Assembly: GCA_900105225.1 (NCBI GenBank)
Contig: LT629764.1
Coordinates: forward strand, 4,670,501-4,734,500
DNA: 64,000 nt
Reading direction: 5' to 3'
Source of the DNA: Paenibacillaceae bacterium GAS479
GTDB taxonomy: Bacteria > Bacillota > Bacilli > Paenibacillales > Paenibacillaceae
Made by a program: the position numbers and the translations under genes. The notes beneath the pieces are model-generated. The model was not told where the DNA came from. It searched no databases and saw only the letters and a program-made list of their open reading frames with translations. Positions 34,607-43,437 of this stretch are shown in pieces; the stretch's first letter is position 1, and every line of letters starts with the position of its first letter.

Positions 34607-36016
34607 CTAATTAATCGCTTTGCTTTTACTTTTCTCTCCGAATTGAACCTTATTAAAGATAAGCAAGGCAAGGACAGCTACAACTAAAATGGCTGCAATG
34701 ATGACCCAGATATTCATGCTGATGGAATCACTCACCCATAACCAGGAATACAATCCCAAAAGGGTTATGAAAAGTGTAGGAATGGTCAACATGATGCCAA
34801 CTTTAAAGTAGTAACCCCAGCTTATTTTGACGCCTTTTTGAGACAGCACATGAAGCCACAGCAGTGTAGCAAGTGAACCGATAGGCGTAATTTTAGGACC
34901 CAAATCAGAACCAATGACATTGGCGTAAATTAGCGATTCTCTAATAATACCTTCAGTCGAGGTTCCTTTAATCGCCAGAGCATTGATCATTACCGTTGGC
35001 ATATTATTCATGACCGACGACAAAATAGCGGCGATAAAGCCAGCTCCAACCGTAGAAAGAAATAGTCCTTGTTCGCTAATCCACTGGAATACTTTTCCTA
35101 GTTCGTCCGTGAGCCCCACATTACGTAATCCGTAAACGACGACATACATGCCAATCGAGAACACAACAACTGCCCAAGGTGCGCCTTTTACCAATTTCCA
35201 TGTATGAATGGCAGGACTCTGTCTTGCGAAGAACAAAAACACGATGGCCGCAGCCCCTACGGCTATAGAAACCGGAAGATGGATGAACTCACTTAGCATA
35301 TAAGCAACTAACAGCACACCGAGAACGACCCAGGATAGGCGGAACAAACGAATGTCTTTAATGGCGTCTTTAGGTGTCTTGAGCTGGTTTAAGTCATAGC
35401 TCATTGGAATGTTTTTACGGAAGTAAAGGAACAAAACCAATAAACTAGCCGCGATTGAGAAAAGAGTAGGGACAATCATTCGGCTTGCATATTCAACAAA
35501 GGAAATTCCAAAGAAATCCGATGATACAATGTTTACAAGATTACTTACAACCAAAGGGAGCGAGGCCGTGTCCGAAATAAAACCACTGGCCATAATGAAC
35601 GGTAAAATCATACGATCGTCAAACTTTAAAGCTCTAACCATTGAGAGCACGATAGGTGTCAGAATTAGTGCAGCCCCATCATTGGCAAAGAAGGCCGTTA
35701 CGGCAGCGCCCAGCAAAATAACATACATGTACATCAGCTGACCGTTTCCTCCAGCAAACCGTGCCATATGTAAAGCTGCCCACTCGAAAAACCCAATTTC
35801 ATCGAGAATTAATGAAATTAGGATAATGGCCACGAACGCAAGCGTTGCGTTCCATACAATTTGAGTAACATCCCAGACATCAGTAAAATTGACTACGCCG
35901 AGGAGCAGTGCAATAATGGCGCCGCCAGCAGCGGACCATCCAATACTAAGCCCTCTTGGCTGCCAAATGACGAATACCAGCGTCACAAGGAAGATGATAG
36001 ATGCAATAGCTAACAT
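34607..36016 (-). CDS. arsB: Arsenite efflux membrane protein ArsB
   Basis: 469 residues with 11-12 membrane spans, behind GGAGG on the minus strand. Typical ArsB features are visible: [28 protein letters not shown], the motif [38 protein letters not shown] and MNNMPTVM. It expels arsenite or antimonite using the proton gradient or an ArsA ATPase; no arsA or arsC is nearby. A 29-codon arsR-like stub lies immediately upstream on the same strand. Confidence 0.9.
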   Translation of the reverse strand: MLAIASIIFLVTLVFVIWQPRGLSIGWSAAGGAIIALLLGVVNFTDVWDVTQIVWNATLAFVAIILISLILDEIGFFEWAALHMARFAGGNGQLMYMYVILLGAAVTAFFANDGAALILTPIVLSMVRALKFDDRMILPFIMASGFISDTASLPLVVSNLVNIVSSDFFGISFVEYASRMIVPTLFSIAASLLVLFLYFRKNIPMSYDLNQLKTPKDAIKDIRLFRLSWVVLGVLLVAYMLSEFIHLPVSIAVGAAAIVFLFFARQSPAIHTWKLVKGAPWAVVVFSIGMYVVVYGLRNVGLTDELGKVFQWISEQGLFLSTVGAGFIAAILSSVMNNMPTVMINALAIKGTSTEGIIRESLIYANVIGSDLGPKITPIGSLATLLWLHVLSQKGVKISWGYYFKVGIMLTIPTLFITLLGLYSWLWVSDSISMNIWVIIAAILVVAVLALLIFNKVQFGEKSKSKAIN

Positions 36017-36028
36017 GTTACCTCCTGC

Positions 36029-36118
36029 TCAGTCGTATTTAATTCCCGATTGTGCAGAAATCTCTCCTTCATCCGAGAGGAGTTTCATACACTGGGATAA
36101 CTCATCAATTGTATTCAT
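36029..36118 (-). pseudogene. 29-codon remnant resembling the start of an ArsR regulator
   Basis: Behind a strong AGAGGAGGG site the minus strand reads MNTIDELSQCMKLLSDE and stops after 29 codons, 12 bases before arsB. The beginning resembles ArsR proteins (a leading helix ending K-L-L-S-D). The helix-turn-helix and metal-binding parts are absent. It is probably an internally deleted arsR, leaving arsB without its repressor; a short leader peptide is the alternative. Confidence 0.5.
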
Positions 36119-36321
36119 TTGAAACCCTCCTCTCATCTTACGTAAAGTGAGGCGTAGGACATCTTGTATTATATGGGCATACTATTTTATAAGTAAATAA
36201 GAATATAATATCGAAACATCCGTCGATATGGGAGTGCTGCAAATCAAACAGGCGGCCATTCGGTATCGATTAACTCTGTAAATCACAAGCTGGCGCTGCT
36301 GGACCGGATTGTTTACGAATT

Positions 36322-36864
36322 TTAAGGTGCTAATCTTATTCGAAGCACCGGATTGCTAGTGAGAGAGCTTTCGGTTTGGTAAGCGAATCCTGGAGTTACA
36401 AAAACATCATAGAAATAACTGCTCTGAAATGGTATCGTACTCCTATTACTCATACCGAAACGAAGGTCGCCTACTTTATTGCCTTGAAAGTGAATGTCAT
36501 ACCAGGCTTCGCCCAAAGAGGATCTGTTGAAACCAGCATCGTTTACCTCTATGTTGGCATTTCTTCCGTTTGGAATAGGTGTTATCGGCGTGGGATTACG
36601 CGCGTTGCTAAACGAAGCGATGAAAACGAATGTGTAACCATCTCTGGTTCGGTTTTCGAGGGTGAATCCTTTACTGCCCAGGATGCCGAGAGAATTATCG
36701 CCATTGTCGTTTTCATTACCGTTGTTATTGCCGTTCGTATAATAAGGAGTAGAAGCAGGGGCAAGGATGCGCGTAACGATAACAAGCAGAATAAACAAAA
36801 CGAGAATGACGCCCAGTCTTGGACTTGCAAAGCTGCTGATTGAAGCAAGTTGAATAGGGGGCAT
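36322..36864 (-). CDS. Membrane-anchored protein with YjcZ-like hydrophobic segment
   Basis: 180 residues from the ATG at 36864, eight bases after GGAGG on the minus strand; an in-frame TTG 15 bases upstream overlaps that site. One span at about residues 15-33 (LGVILVLFILLVIVTRIL) is very close to the VLFILLIIV segment of the small YjcZ-family sporulation proteins. An Asn/Gly-rich linker (NGNNNGNENDNGDN) and a soluble beta-rich domain (about 60-180) follow. A second protein of the same design is at 63290. No family was recognised for the soluble part. It may sit in a forespore or spore membrane; this is inference from the segment alone. Confidence 0.65.
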   Translation of the reverse strand: MPPIQLASISSFASPRLGVILVLFILLVIVTRILAPASTPYYTNGNNNGNENDNGDNSLGILGSKGFTLENRTRDGYTFVFIASFSNARNPTPITPIPNGRNANIEVNDAGFNRSSLGEAWYDIHFQGNKVGDLRFGMSNRSTIPFQSSYFYDVFVTPGFAYQTESSLTSNPVLRIRLAP

Positions 36865-37064
36865 TTCTAATTCCTCCAATTTTAAAATGTGATGGCAAGA
36901 TCAATTTTCAGTTGGGATAATGCTCTTCTATGAGTATATGATTTCAGGAAGACTTTCGAATCCGACAGTTGTCCCTACAGGATGAATGCTACGCCTGAGA
37001 GACTGATCATCAGAAGGTTTAAGGACGATGACTTAACAAGGACAAGTTATTTCGCGAGCTTCAT

Positions 37065-37778
37065 ATGCTGGAAACATTAAAGGACGTTATACCTGTTCCG
37101 AAAGTATTGGATTTTTGGGAGGGGGATGAAGCTATTATCGGCGCCATGCTTCTTGCGGAGATTCGCGGTATTTCGTGCACTGGAAACATGGATGACAAGC
37201 TTTCCTTTCAAATCGGCATGCACCACGCGAGGATGCATGAGGTTAAACTCCCAGGGTACGGTTATTATGGAGCGGATGGATTTAAGCTGCTGGATCGAAA
37301 TGATTGGAGATTGTATATCCAAAGAAATTTTGAAAATTGGAAAGAGCCATGTCAAGATATGCTAGATTCAGAATTGTATGAGCGGGCTTTGCTTCATTTT
37401 GACAGCCTGTTTTCGGCTTTGCCGGAGCCTGACGGACCGTGTGTCGTGCATATGGATTTCAGGCCCGGCAATATAGTGGTGAACGGCAATGAGGTTGCGG
37501 GAATTATTGATTTTGAGAGCGCCCGCTGCGGATCTTCCGAAATCGATTTCACCCAAATGAGCCGATATATATGGACGGTAAACCCCCGTGCAAAAGCATC
37601 CTACATAGAAGGTTACGGCTCAATTCGCCCTTTGTTAAACTTGGATGCGGTGCTGCCCTTTTACGATTTTTATGATGCTTTCAGCGCGGTTGTCTGGTGC
37701 AAAAACCGAGGCGTCGAGAAAAATGGGACGTTTCTTCAAGAAAACATTCATATTCTTCGGAAATCCATAGGTTATTGA
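37065..37778 (+). pseudogene. Aminoglycoside phosphotransferase-family protein lacking its N-lobe
   Basis: 237 codons from the ATG at 37065. The C-lobe is good: VVHMDFRPGNIVVNG with the catalytic H-x-D-x-x-x-x-N, and AGIIDFESARCG with the metal-binding Asp. The frame continues upstream as KLFRELH, the usual sequence just before this point, but meets TGA at 37029. The glycine loop and the ATP-anchoring lysine of the N-lobe (about 60 residues) are missing. No ribosome site precedes the ATG. It is probably a 5'-truncated pseudogene; it was not called intact for this reason. Confidence 0.65.
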
Positions 37779-37849
37779 GCCGATGAAATAGGCGTTTAGC
37801 ATTGCCTGAACTGGAAAACGGCCCTGATTGTCTTTAGCATAAGCTGGAT

Positions 37850-37903
37850 AAAACCCCTCTCTTCTGCCCAGAATAAGGTCATTCTGGATAAGGGAGGGGT
37901 TTT
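37850..37903 (+). terminator. Long hairpin whose right arm contains the gerKA ribosome site
   Basis: AAAACCCCT and CCAGAAT pair with ATTCTGG and AGGGGTTTT around loop AAGGTC, followed by CTTTG. The AAGGGAGGGG in the right arm is the ribosome site of gerKA, whose TTG start follows at 37906. The stem could terminate upstream transcription and also hide the site. Confidence 0.6.
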
Positions 37904-37905
37904 CT

Positions 37906-39555
37906 TTGTCGGCTTCTAAAGGAAATAAAGGCCGATCGGCGGCAGGAAGCAGCGGCGGCGCTCGCCAGGGAAATAGTAGCGGGACCAAGCCCCCTCCCTT
38001 AGGAAGGAGAGTCACGGCGACTCCGCTCAGCCTCTCGCTGGCGGCCAACGCTCATGCGATTCGGACGCAGTTCAGCGATTCTGCGGACTTGCGCCTGCGC
38101 ATGACGTCTTCGCCAGCGGCGCCTGGAGTTCGGCTAGCGGTACTGTATTTACAAGGGATCGTAGACGAGAGCAACATCCGCGAAAACATTCTCGACAAGC
38201 TACAGTCTGCTAGTGGCATAGAGATAGCGCCACGAGGAAGCAAGGCCGGAGACATCTGCAGTTGTCTTCGTTCGGAGGTCATAACTTCGGGCTTGACCGA
38301 GTCGGTCACGACGCTGGAGCGTGCGCTCGATGCGCTGCTGCTCGGCTGCTGTCTTGTGCTGATCGACGGCAGTGGTGAAGTGCTGGCGGCCGAGGCTTCC
38401 GGGGGCTCGGTGCGAGCAATTGCCGAGCCGACCTCGCAGACGGTCATTCGCGGGCCGCAACAGGGGTTCACGGAGTCGCTGAGTACGAGTATCGGCCAGA
38501 TTCGCCGCATCATCCGCTCCGAGCAACTGATTGTCGAGACGCAACGGATTGGCCGCCAAACCTGTACAGAGGTCTCGCTGATCTATATGAAGGGCACGGC
38601 ACGTCCGGAAATGGTAGATGAGGCGCGTCGCCGACTTTCTGAGATCGATGTGGACGGGATCGTCGACAGTGGTTATATCGAGGAGTACATTCAGGATAAA
38701 ACCTTTACCTTTTTCCCAACATTGATCAGTTCGGAACGACCGGATCAGGCGGCAGCTTATCTGCTGGAGGGACACTTCGCCATTATCGTGGACGGAAGCC
38801 CGTTTGCGCTGCTCGCGCCGGTCACCTTTTTCCGTTTCTTTCAATCGCCGGAGGATTATTATCAACGCTTCGACATCGCGAGCTTCCTGAGGATCATTCG
38901 CATGAGCGCCTTCCTGATTACGCTCCATCTACCGGCGATCTATATCGCAATCACGACCTTCCATCAGGAAATGATGCCGACTAATCTATTGATCAGCCTG
39001 TCCGCCCAACGGGAGGGCGTGCCATTCCCAGCACTTGTGGAGGCGCTGATCATGGAGCTGACCTTTGAGGTGCTGCGCGAGGCGGGCGTGCGTATGCCGA
39101 AAGTAATTGGTCCGGCGATTTCTATCGTCGGTGCGCTCGTCATCGGTACCGCTACCGTACAGGCCGGGCTTGTATCCGCGGCGATGGTCATCATCGTAGC
39201 ATTCACGGCGATCTCAAGCTTCGTCGCCCCGCAGATAAACATAGCCAACGCCGCCCGCCTGATGCGATTTTTGTTCATGATCAGCGCCGGCATGTTCGGT
39301 TTTTTCGGTATTATCTCAATCGACCTGATTCTGATCATCCATCTGGCCGGTCTGCATTCCTTCGGTGTCCCTTATCTATCGCCAATGGCACCATGGATCA
39401 AAGGCAGCTGGCGCGATACGATTTTGCGGATGCCGCGTTGGAGCATGAAGCTGCGGCCGGCGATAGCGCAAAATGGCAATCGGAAGCGTCAAGCGAGCGG
39501 TCAGCCAGAGGAGCAGCAAAAAACGGACCAGCAGTTAAAGGGGAAAAAGCCATGA
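37906..39555 (+). CDS. gerKA: Spore germination receptor subunit A (GerA/GerKA family)
   Basis: 549 residues from a TTG start behind GGGAGGGG. A basic Ser/Gly-rich N-terminus is followed by the cytosolic GerA N-terminal domain (about 70-290: NIRENILDKLQSASGIE, DGSGEVLAAEASGGSVRAI) and GerA membrane segments (about 325-515: SPEDYYQRFDIASFLRIIRM, LPAIYIAITTFHQEMMPTNLL, FPALVEALIMELTFEVLREAG). The motif PKVIGPAISIVGALVIG is diagnostic. It acts in the inner spore membrane as part of a nutrient receptor with the next two genes. The order is A-C-B. Confidence 0.93.
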   Translation: MSASKGNKGRSAAGSSGGARQGNSSGTKPPPLGRRVTATPLSLSLAANAHAIRTQFSDSADLRLRMTSSPAAPGVRLAVLYLQGIVDESNIRENILDKLQSASGIEIAPRGSKAGDICSCLRSEVITSGLTESVTTLERALDALLLGCCLVLIDGSGEVLAAEASGGSVRAIAEPTSQTVIRGPQQGFTESLSTSIGQIRRIIRSEQLIVETQRIGRQTCTEVSLIYMKGTARPEMVDEARRRLSEIDVDGIVDSGYIEEYIQDKTFTFFPTLISSERPDQAAAYLLEGHFAIIVDGSPFALLAPVTFFRFFQSPEDYYQRFDIASFLRIIRMSAFLITLHLPAIYIAITTFHQEMMPTNLLISLSAQREGVPFPALVEALIMELTFEVLREAGVRMPKVIGPAISIVGALVIGTATVQAGLVSAAMVIIVAFTAISSFVAPQINIANAARLMRFLFMISAGMFGFFGIISIDLILIIHLAGLHSFGVPYLSPMAPWIKGSWRDTILRMPRWSMKLRPAIAQNGNRKRQASGQPEEQQKTDQQLKGKKP

Positions 39556-40985
39556 GGCGCTGGTGTATAAGGCGAGAAGTGGAGCTCCGCCATGGGCAAC
39601 AGTCAGGCATGTTTCGTCTGTTTCGCTGCAAGTCTGAGCACCTGAAATTTCTCAGTCATCTACTGCCGAAGTCGCGTCCCAGCTTGCTCCGCCGTCCAAT
39701 GTCGAAGGCGCGTTCTGGCTCGCTGAATCGTCTGCTGCCGAAGCTGCGTCCCGGCTCGCTCCGCCGTTTACCGGCGCTGCTGCTGATTCCAGCGCTTCTT
39801 CTACTGGGACCGGCAGGCTGCTGGGATCGGCAGGAACTGAACGAACTGGGTATCATTTCGGCTACGGGAGTGGATTTGACGGATAACGGTAAATGGGAGG
39901 TCAGTTACCAACTTGTCATTCCCAACGCGATTTCGGCGCAGGGATCTTATGTCGGGAGCTCCTCTTCTCCGGTCAATGTGTTCACGAGCGTCGGAGACAG
40001 CTTCAGGGGAGCTGTCTCCAGAACGACCCAGGAAATGTCGCGGCGGGTTTATTTCAGCCACAACCAGGTTGTCGTTATCAGCGAAGAGGCGGCTCGGAGG
40101 GGAATCAATAACCTGATGGAAGCCTACATGCGCAACGGGGATTCCAGGGAGACGGTCACGGTGCTCGTGACAGAGGGCAGCGCTAGGACCATCCTGGAGC
40201 AACTGCTGCCGATGGAGAAAATTTCAGGTGTCGGCATCAATCGCCTCATCACGCTGGAAGAAAAGTATGGCGGTAATTTCCGCCAGATCAGCATGTTCGA
40301 AATAATGCAGGACTTGCTTAGTCCGGTGCATGTTACCGCAGTGCCCGGCATCGGCCTGAACGGTTCCGGCGAAGCGGTTGACACCGTTGATGCCGCCAAA
40401 ACGACGCACACGGGAGCGAAGGTTCGGCTGCAGAAGGTGGCCATATTTAAGAACAACAAGCTCGCTGGCTGGTTGAGCACGCATGAGAACCGCGGCCTAC
40501 TGTGGGTCACAAACAAGGTGAAGGGATCGACCGTATCATTCCCTTGCCAGGGCGAGCAGCGGAAGCTCAACAGCATCCGTCTGAAGAAACAGAAGACGCG
40601 CGTCACTCCAGTGAGAAAAGGCTCCGGCTGGCTGATGAAAATTGAGTCGAAAGCTACGGGCGTAATGATGGAATATAATTGCCCGGGATCGATGAGAAAG
40701 CCGCAGGATTTAGTTCCGGTGGAAGCGAGTATTGAAGCGGAGTTGAAACGCGATATGGAGGAAGGCATCGCAGCGGCTCAGCGGCTGAAGGCCGATGCCG
40801 CCGGTTTTGGCAATTTGCTGCACCTGAAGCACAAAGAAGAGTGGAAACAGATCGAGAGTGACTGGAACGAACGAGGCTTCCCGAAGGTTGAGATTGAAAT
40901 ATCGGTGCACGTTAAGCTGGCCAAAACGGGCCGCAGCATCGAGTCCTACAATGAGGCATTTGAAAAAAGCCGCAAGGGGGAGTGA
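39552..40985 (+). CDS. gerKC: Spore germination receptor lipoprotein subunit C (Ger(x)C family)
   Basis: 477 residues from the ATG at 39552, overlapping the gerKA stop; AAAGGGG is upstream and ATG at 39609 is an alternative. The lipobox lies unusually late (LLLGPAGC, Cys about residue 95), followed by the diagnostic WDRQELNELGIISATGVD. A basic N-terminal extension of about 70 residues contains three 12-residue repeats (LLPKSRPSLLRR type). The rest is the Ger(x)C fold (SFRGAVSRTTQEMSRRVYFSH, ending VEIEISVHVKLAKTGRSI). It should be anchored outside the inner spore membrane. Confidence 0.9.
   Translation: MRRWCIRREVELRHGQQSGMFRLFRCKSEHLKFLSHLLPKSRPSLLRRPMSKARSGSLNRLLPKLRPGSLRRLPALLLIPALLLLGPAGCWDRQELNELGIISATGVDLTDNGKWEVSYQLVIPNAISAQGSYVGSSSSPVNVFTSVGDSFRGAVSRTTQEMSRRVYFSHNQVVVISEEAARRGINNLMEAYMRNGDSRETVTVLVTEGSARTILEQLLPMEKISGVGINRLITLEEKYGGNFRQISMFEIMQDLLSPVHVTAVPGIGLNGSGEAVDTVDAAKTTHTGAKVRLQKVAIFKNNKLAGWLSTHENRGLLWVTNKVKGSTVSFPCQGEQRKLNSIRLKKQKTRVTPVRKGSGWLMKIESKATGVMMEYNCPGSMRKPQDLVPVEASIEAELKRDMEEGIAAAQRLKADAAGFGNLLHLKHKEEWKQIESDWNERGFPKVEIEISVHVKLAKTGRSIESYNEAFEKSRKGE
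39660..39767 (+). repeat. Three 36-bp tandem repeats in the gerKC N-terminus
   Basis: Units at 39660, 39696 and 39732 each end in CTCGCT or CTTGCT followed by a CGT-ended codon, giving the 12-residue units LLPKSRPSLLRR, PMSKARSGSLNR and LLPKLRPGSLRR. They lie before the hydrophobic part of the signal peptide. Confidence 0.8.
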
Positions 40986-40991
40986 TCCAGG

Positions 40992-42104
40992 ATGGGGAAG
41001 GAAACAAGCAGCGTGAGCGCGGGCCAAATCGCGATTTTTATCATGATGTTCAGCATCGGCAGTACGCCGATGTTCCAGCTTGGCACCGATGCCAAGCAGG
41101 ATTCATGGATTGCGCTTGCCGTTGCCGCTGTGGCCGGTCTTGGGATGTTATGGGTGTACCGGACGCTGCAGAACCGGGCTCCGGAAGAGGATCTGGGCGG
41201 ATTGCTAAAGCTGCATTTCGGCAAAGTGATAGGCATCGTACTTGGGGTGGCAATGAGTCTGCTGTTCGCTTATGAATCTATGCGCAATGTACGAGATTTC
41301 GGCGAGCTGACCCTAAGCACCCTGCTGCCGCAGACACCGATGTGGTGCATCATGCTGATTATTACGGGAATCGCCTATTATACGGTTTCCAAAGGGTTGA
41401 CGACATTTTTTCGCATCACGCAAATTTTGCTTCCGGTATTAGTCGGCAGCTACGGCCTGTTACTCTTGCTGCTTCTTATTGGAGGGTTAATCGACCCGCA
41501 ACGGCTGGAGCCGGTGCTGGAGAACGGCATGGGGCCGGTGCTGCAGACGGCTTTTCCCGATCTGCTGTCGTTTCCGTTTAATCAGGTGATCGTACTGCTC
41601 GTTTTTTGGAAGTACGCTACAGGCAGTAAAAAGACGGGGGCCGCTTCATATACCGCCTATATCGCTGTGGCTCTTTTTCTTATCGCCGTAAACGCGGTCA
41701 TCATGATGGTGCTCGGTCCGGCACTGACTGAGCTCAAAACGCTGCCGACGCTGGAGGCGGTCGTACTGATCCGACTGGCCAACTTTATTGAGCGGCTGGA
41801 CATTCTGGTCACGATGCTCCTGTATATCGGTTTATATGTAAAAATAGCGGGTATGTATTTTGCCTCTGTGCTGCTGCTTCGCTCTTGCTGCAAAGTGCCT
41901 TTGAAGGTAGGTGCGCTAGTGATAGGACCGCTGATCTATGCCGCGTCTTTCTTGGAGCCGACCAACACCTACCATCTATGGGCGGGGCTTGAGGTGTCGG
42001 TCAAGATGACACCGTTCTTTCAAATCGTGCTGCCGCTCTTGATGCTCATAATCGGAATTGGATGGGTCAAGCGCAAGGCCGAACGTCAGCAGGCATCGCC
42101 ATAA
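40992..42104 (+). CDS. gerKB: Spore germination receptor permease subunit B (GerB/GerKB, APC family)
   Basis: 370 residues, ATG at 40992 behind GGGGGA, six bases after gerKC. Ten membrane spans are visible. It belongs to the spore germination permease branch of the APC superfamily: ISAGQIAIFIMMFSIGST-like TM1, LGTDAKQDSWIALAVA, and a proline-rich TM8-10 region. This subunit binds or conducts the germinant. Last gene of the operon. Confidence 0.92.
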   Translation: MGKETSSVSAGQIAIFIMMFSIGSTPMFQLGTDAKQDSWIALAVAAVAGLGMLWVYRTLQNRAPEEDLGGLLKLHFGKVIGIVLGVAMSLLFAYESMRNVRDFGELTLSTLLPQTPMWCIMLIITGIAYYTVSKGLTTFFRITQILLPVLVGSYGLLLLLLLIGGLIDPQRLEPVLENGMGPVLQTAFPDLLSFPFNQVIVLLVFWKYATGSKKTGAASYTAYIAVALFLIAVNAVIMMVLGPALTELKTLPTLEAVVLIRLANFIERLDILVTMLLYIGLYVKIAGMYFASVLLLRSCCKVPLKVGALVIGPLIYAASFLEPTNTYHLWAGLEVSVKMTPFFQIVLPLLMLIIGIGWVKRKAERQQASP

Positions 42105-42119
42105 TTCGACAGTGAACCG

Positions 42120-42147
42120 TTGCAAAAGATGCCTGCTCTGTTATAAT
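42120..42147 (+). promoter_or_regulatory. Promoter of the thiamine-precursor operon
   Basis: TTGCAA (42120-42125) and TATAAT (42142-42147) are 16 bases apart, directly upstream of the TPP aptamer. Confidence 0.65.
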
Positions 42148-42162
42148 GGCACTATTGACAAC

Positions 42163-42258
42163 CGCATAGCTGGGGAGCTGGCGCACGCTGGCTGAGAGGG
42201 GAGAAGCATCCCGACCCATACACCTGATCTGGATAATGCCAGCGTAGGAACCGTATGC
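42163..42258 (+). promoter_or_regulatory. TPP riboswitch (THI element)
   Basis: The conserved parts are present in order: GGGGAGCTGGCG, GCTGAGAGGG, CCCGACCCATACACCTGATCTGG, ATAATGCCAGCGTAGGAA, and closing CATA/TATG strands. With thiamine pyrophosphate bound, the terminator at 42318 should form and stop transcription of the transporter. Confidence 0.95.
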
Positions 42259-42317
42259 AGCCGCATCATGCCGCCACCTTTTGAGGGGGCGACCTCTGGT
42301 ACAACTGTGATTTCATC

Positions 42318-42350
42318 AAGACGTTTTCCTTACGGAAGACGTCTTTTTTG
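42318..42350 (+). terminator. Riboswitch-controlled terminator
   Basis: AAGACGTTTTCC pairs imperfectly with GGAAGACGTCTT and is followed by TTTT. It lies between aptamer and first gene. Confidence 0.85.
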
Positions 42351-42399
42351 TCGTCCTGGCATTGGTGTAGCGGTACATAGAAGAAAGCAGGGGATAGGC

Positions 42400-43431
42400 A
42401 TGAGGAGAACGACGAAATGGGCAAGTGGCCTACTGGTGCTGGCGCTTGGTTTGGCGGGCTGCGCAGGCGGAAGTAACGGGGGAGAGCCGGCGAATTCCGG
42501 AGAGAAGGCGACAGCAACTGCGACTCCGCTCAAGAAGGTTAAGATCGTGTTGGATTGGACGCCAAATACGAATCATACGGGCTTGTACGCAGCGCGAGAT
42601 AAAGGGTTCTTTTTGAAAAATGGGCTCGAAGTTGAAATCATGCAGCCGCCCGAAGGTACAGCCGCTGACATGCTCGTCGCCAAGGGTGAGGTCGAGTTCG
42701 GCGTCGGTTATCAGGAGAGCTTAACGCTAGCACGCACGCAGGATTTGCCGCTCGTATCCCTCGCAGCTATTATCCAGCATAATACATCCGGCTTTGCATC
42801 ACCTGCCGATAAGGGCATCAAATCCCCCAAAGACTTCGAAGGCAAAACATACGGCGGCTGGGGAGCGCCGGTTGAGGAAGAGGTCATCAGCTCCATCATG
42901 CAGGAGCAAAAAGGTGATGTGGACAAGGTGAAAATCGTCAGCATGGGCAACTCGGACTTTTTCACGGCGGTTAAGCGCGACATCGACTTCGCCTGGATCT
43001 ACTATGGCTGGACAGGCGTAGAGGCGGAGCTGCGCGGGGATAAGCTGAACATGGTGTATTTGACCGATTACAGCGATAAACTGGACTATTACACACCGCT
43101 GCTGCAGACGAGCGAAAAGCTCATTCAGGAGCAGCCGGAGCTTGTGAAAGCTTTTGTAGCCGGTGCTGCGGAGGGCTATCGTTATGCGATTGACAATCCG
43201 GAGGAGGCCGCGGAAGTGCTGATCAAGGCGGTGCCGGATCTGAATCCGGAGCTCGTGCGCGCCAGCCAGAAGTGGCTGAGCCCGAAATATCAGGATGATG
43301 CAGCACGTTGGGGTGAACAGAAGGCGGAGGTATGGAATAATTACGCCGATTGGATGTTTGAACACAAGCTGATGGAATCGAAGCCGGATCTGTCGAAGGC
43401 GTTTACGAATGACTTCCTGCCGGAGGAGTAA
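42400..43431 (+). CDS. thiY: Thiamine-precursor ABC transporter binding lipoprotein (ThiY/NMT1-like)
   Basis: 343 residues from the ATG at 42400 (AGCAGGGGA upstream). The lipobox is LGLAGC. The NMT1/THI5 fold is clear: KKVKIVLDWTPNTNHTGLYA at about 46-66, MQPPEGTAADMLVAKGEVEFGVGYQESLT, and YGGWGAPVEEEVI. Proteins of this kind bind formylaminopyrimidine or hydroxymethylpyrimidine salvaged from degraded thiamine. TPP riboswitch control and permease/ATPase neighbours agree with that role. Confidence 0.92.
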   Translation: MRRTTKWASGLLVLALGLAGCAGGSNGGEPANSGEKATATATPLKKVKIVLDWTPNTNHTGLYAARDKGFFLKNGLEVEIMQPPEGTAADMLVAKGEVEFGVGYQESLTLARTQDLPLVSLAAIIQHNTSGFASPADKGIKSPKDFEGKTYGGWGAPVEEEVISSIMQEQKGDVDKVKIVSMGNSDFFTAVKRDIDFAWIYYGWTGVEAELRGDKLNMVYLTDYSDKLDYYTPLLQTSEKLIQEQPELVKAFVAGAAEGYRYAIDNPEEAAEVLIKAVPDLNPELVRASQKWLSPKYQDDAARWGEQKAEVWNNYADWMFEHKLMESKPDLSKAFTNDFLPEE

Positions 43432-43437
43432 ATTTTA

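Noticed and set aside
38200-38928. 242-codon antisense frame inside gerKA
   Set aside because: Shadow of a GC-rich coding region; gerKA is firmly identified by motif.
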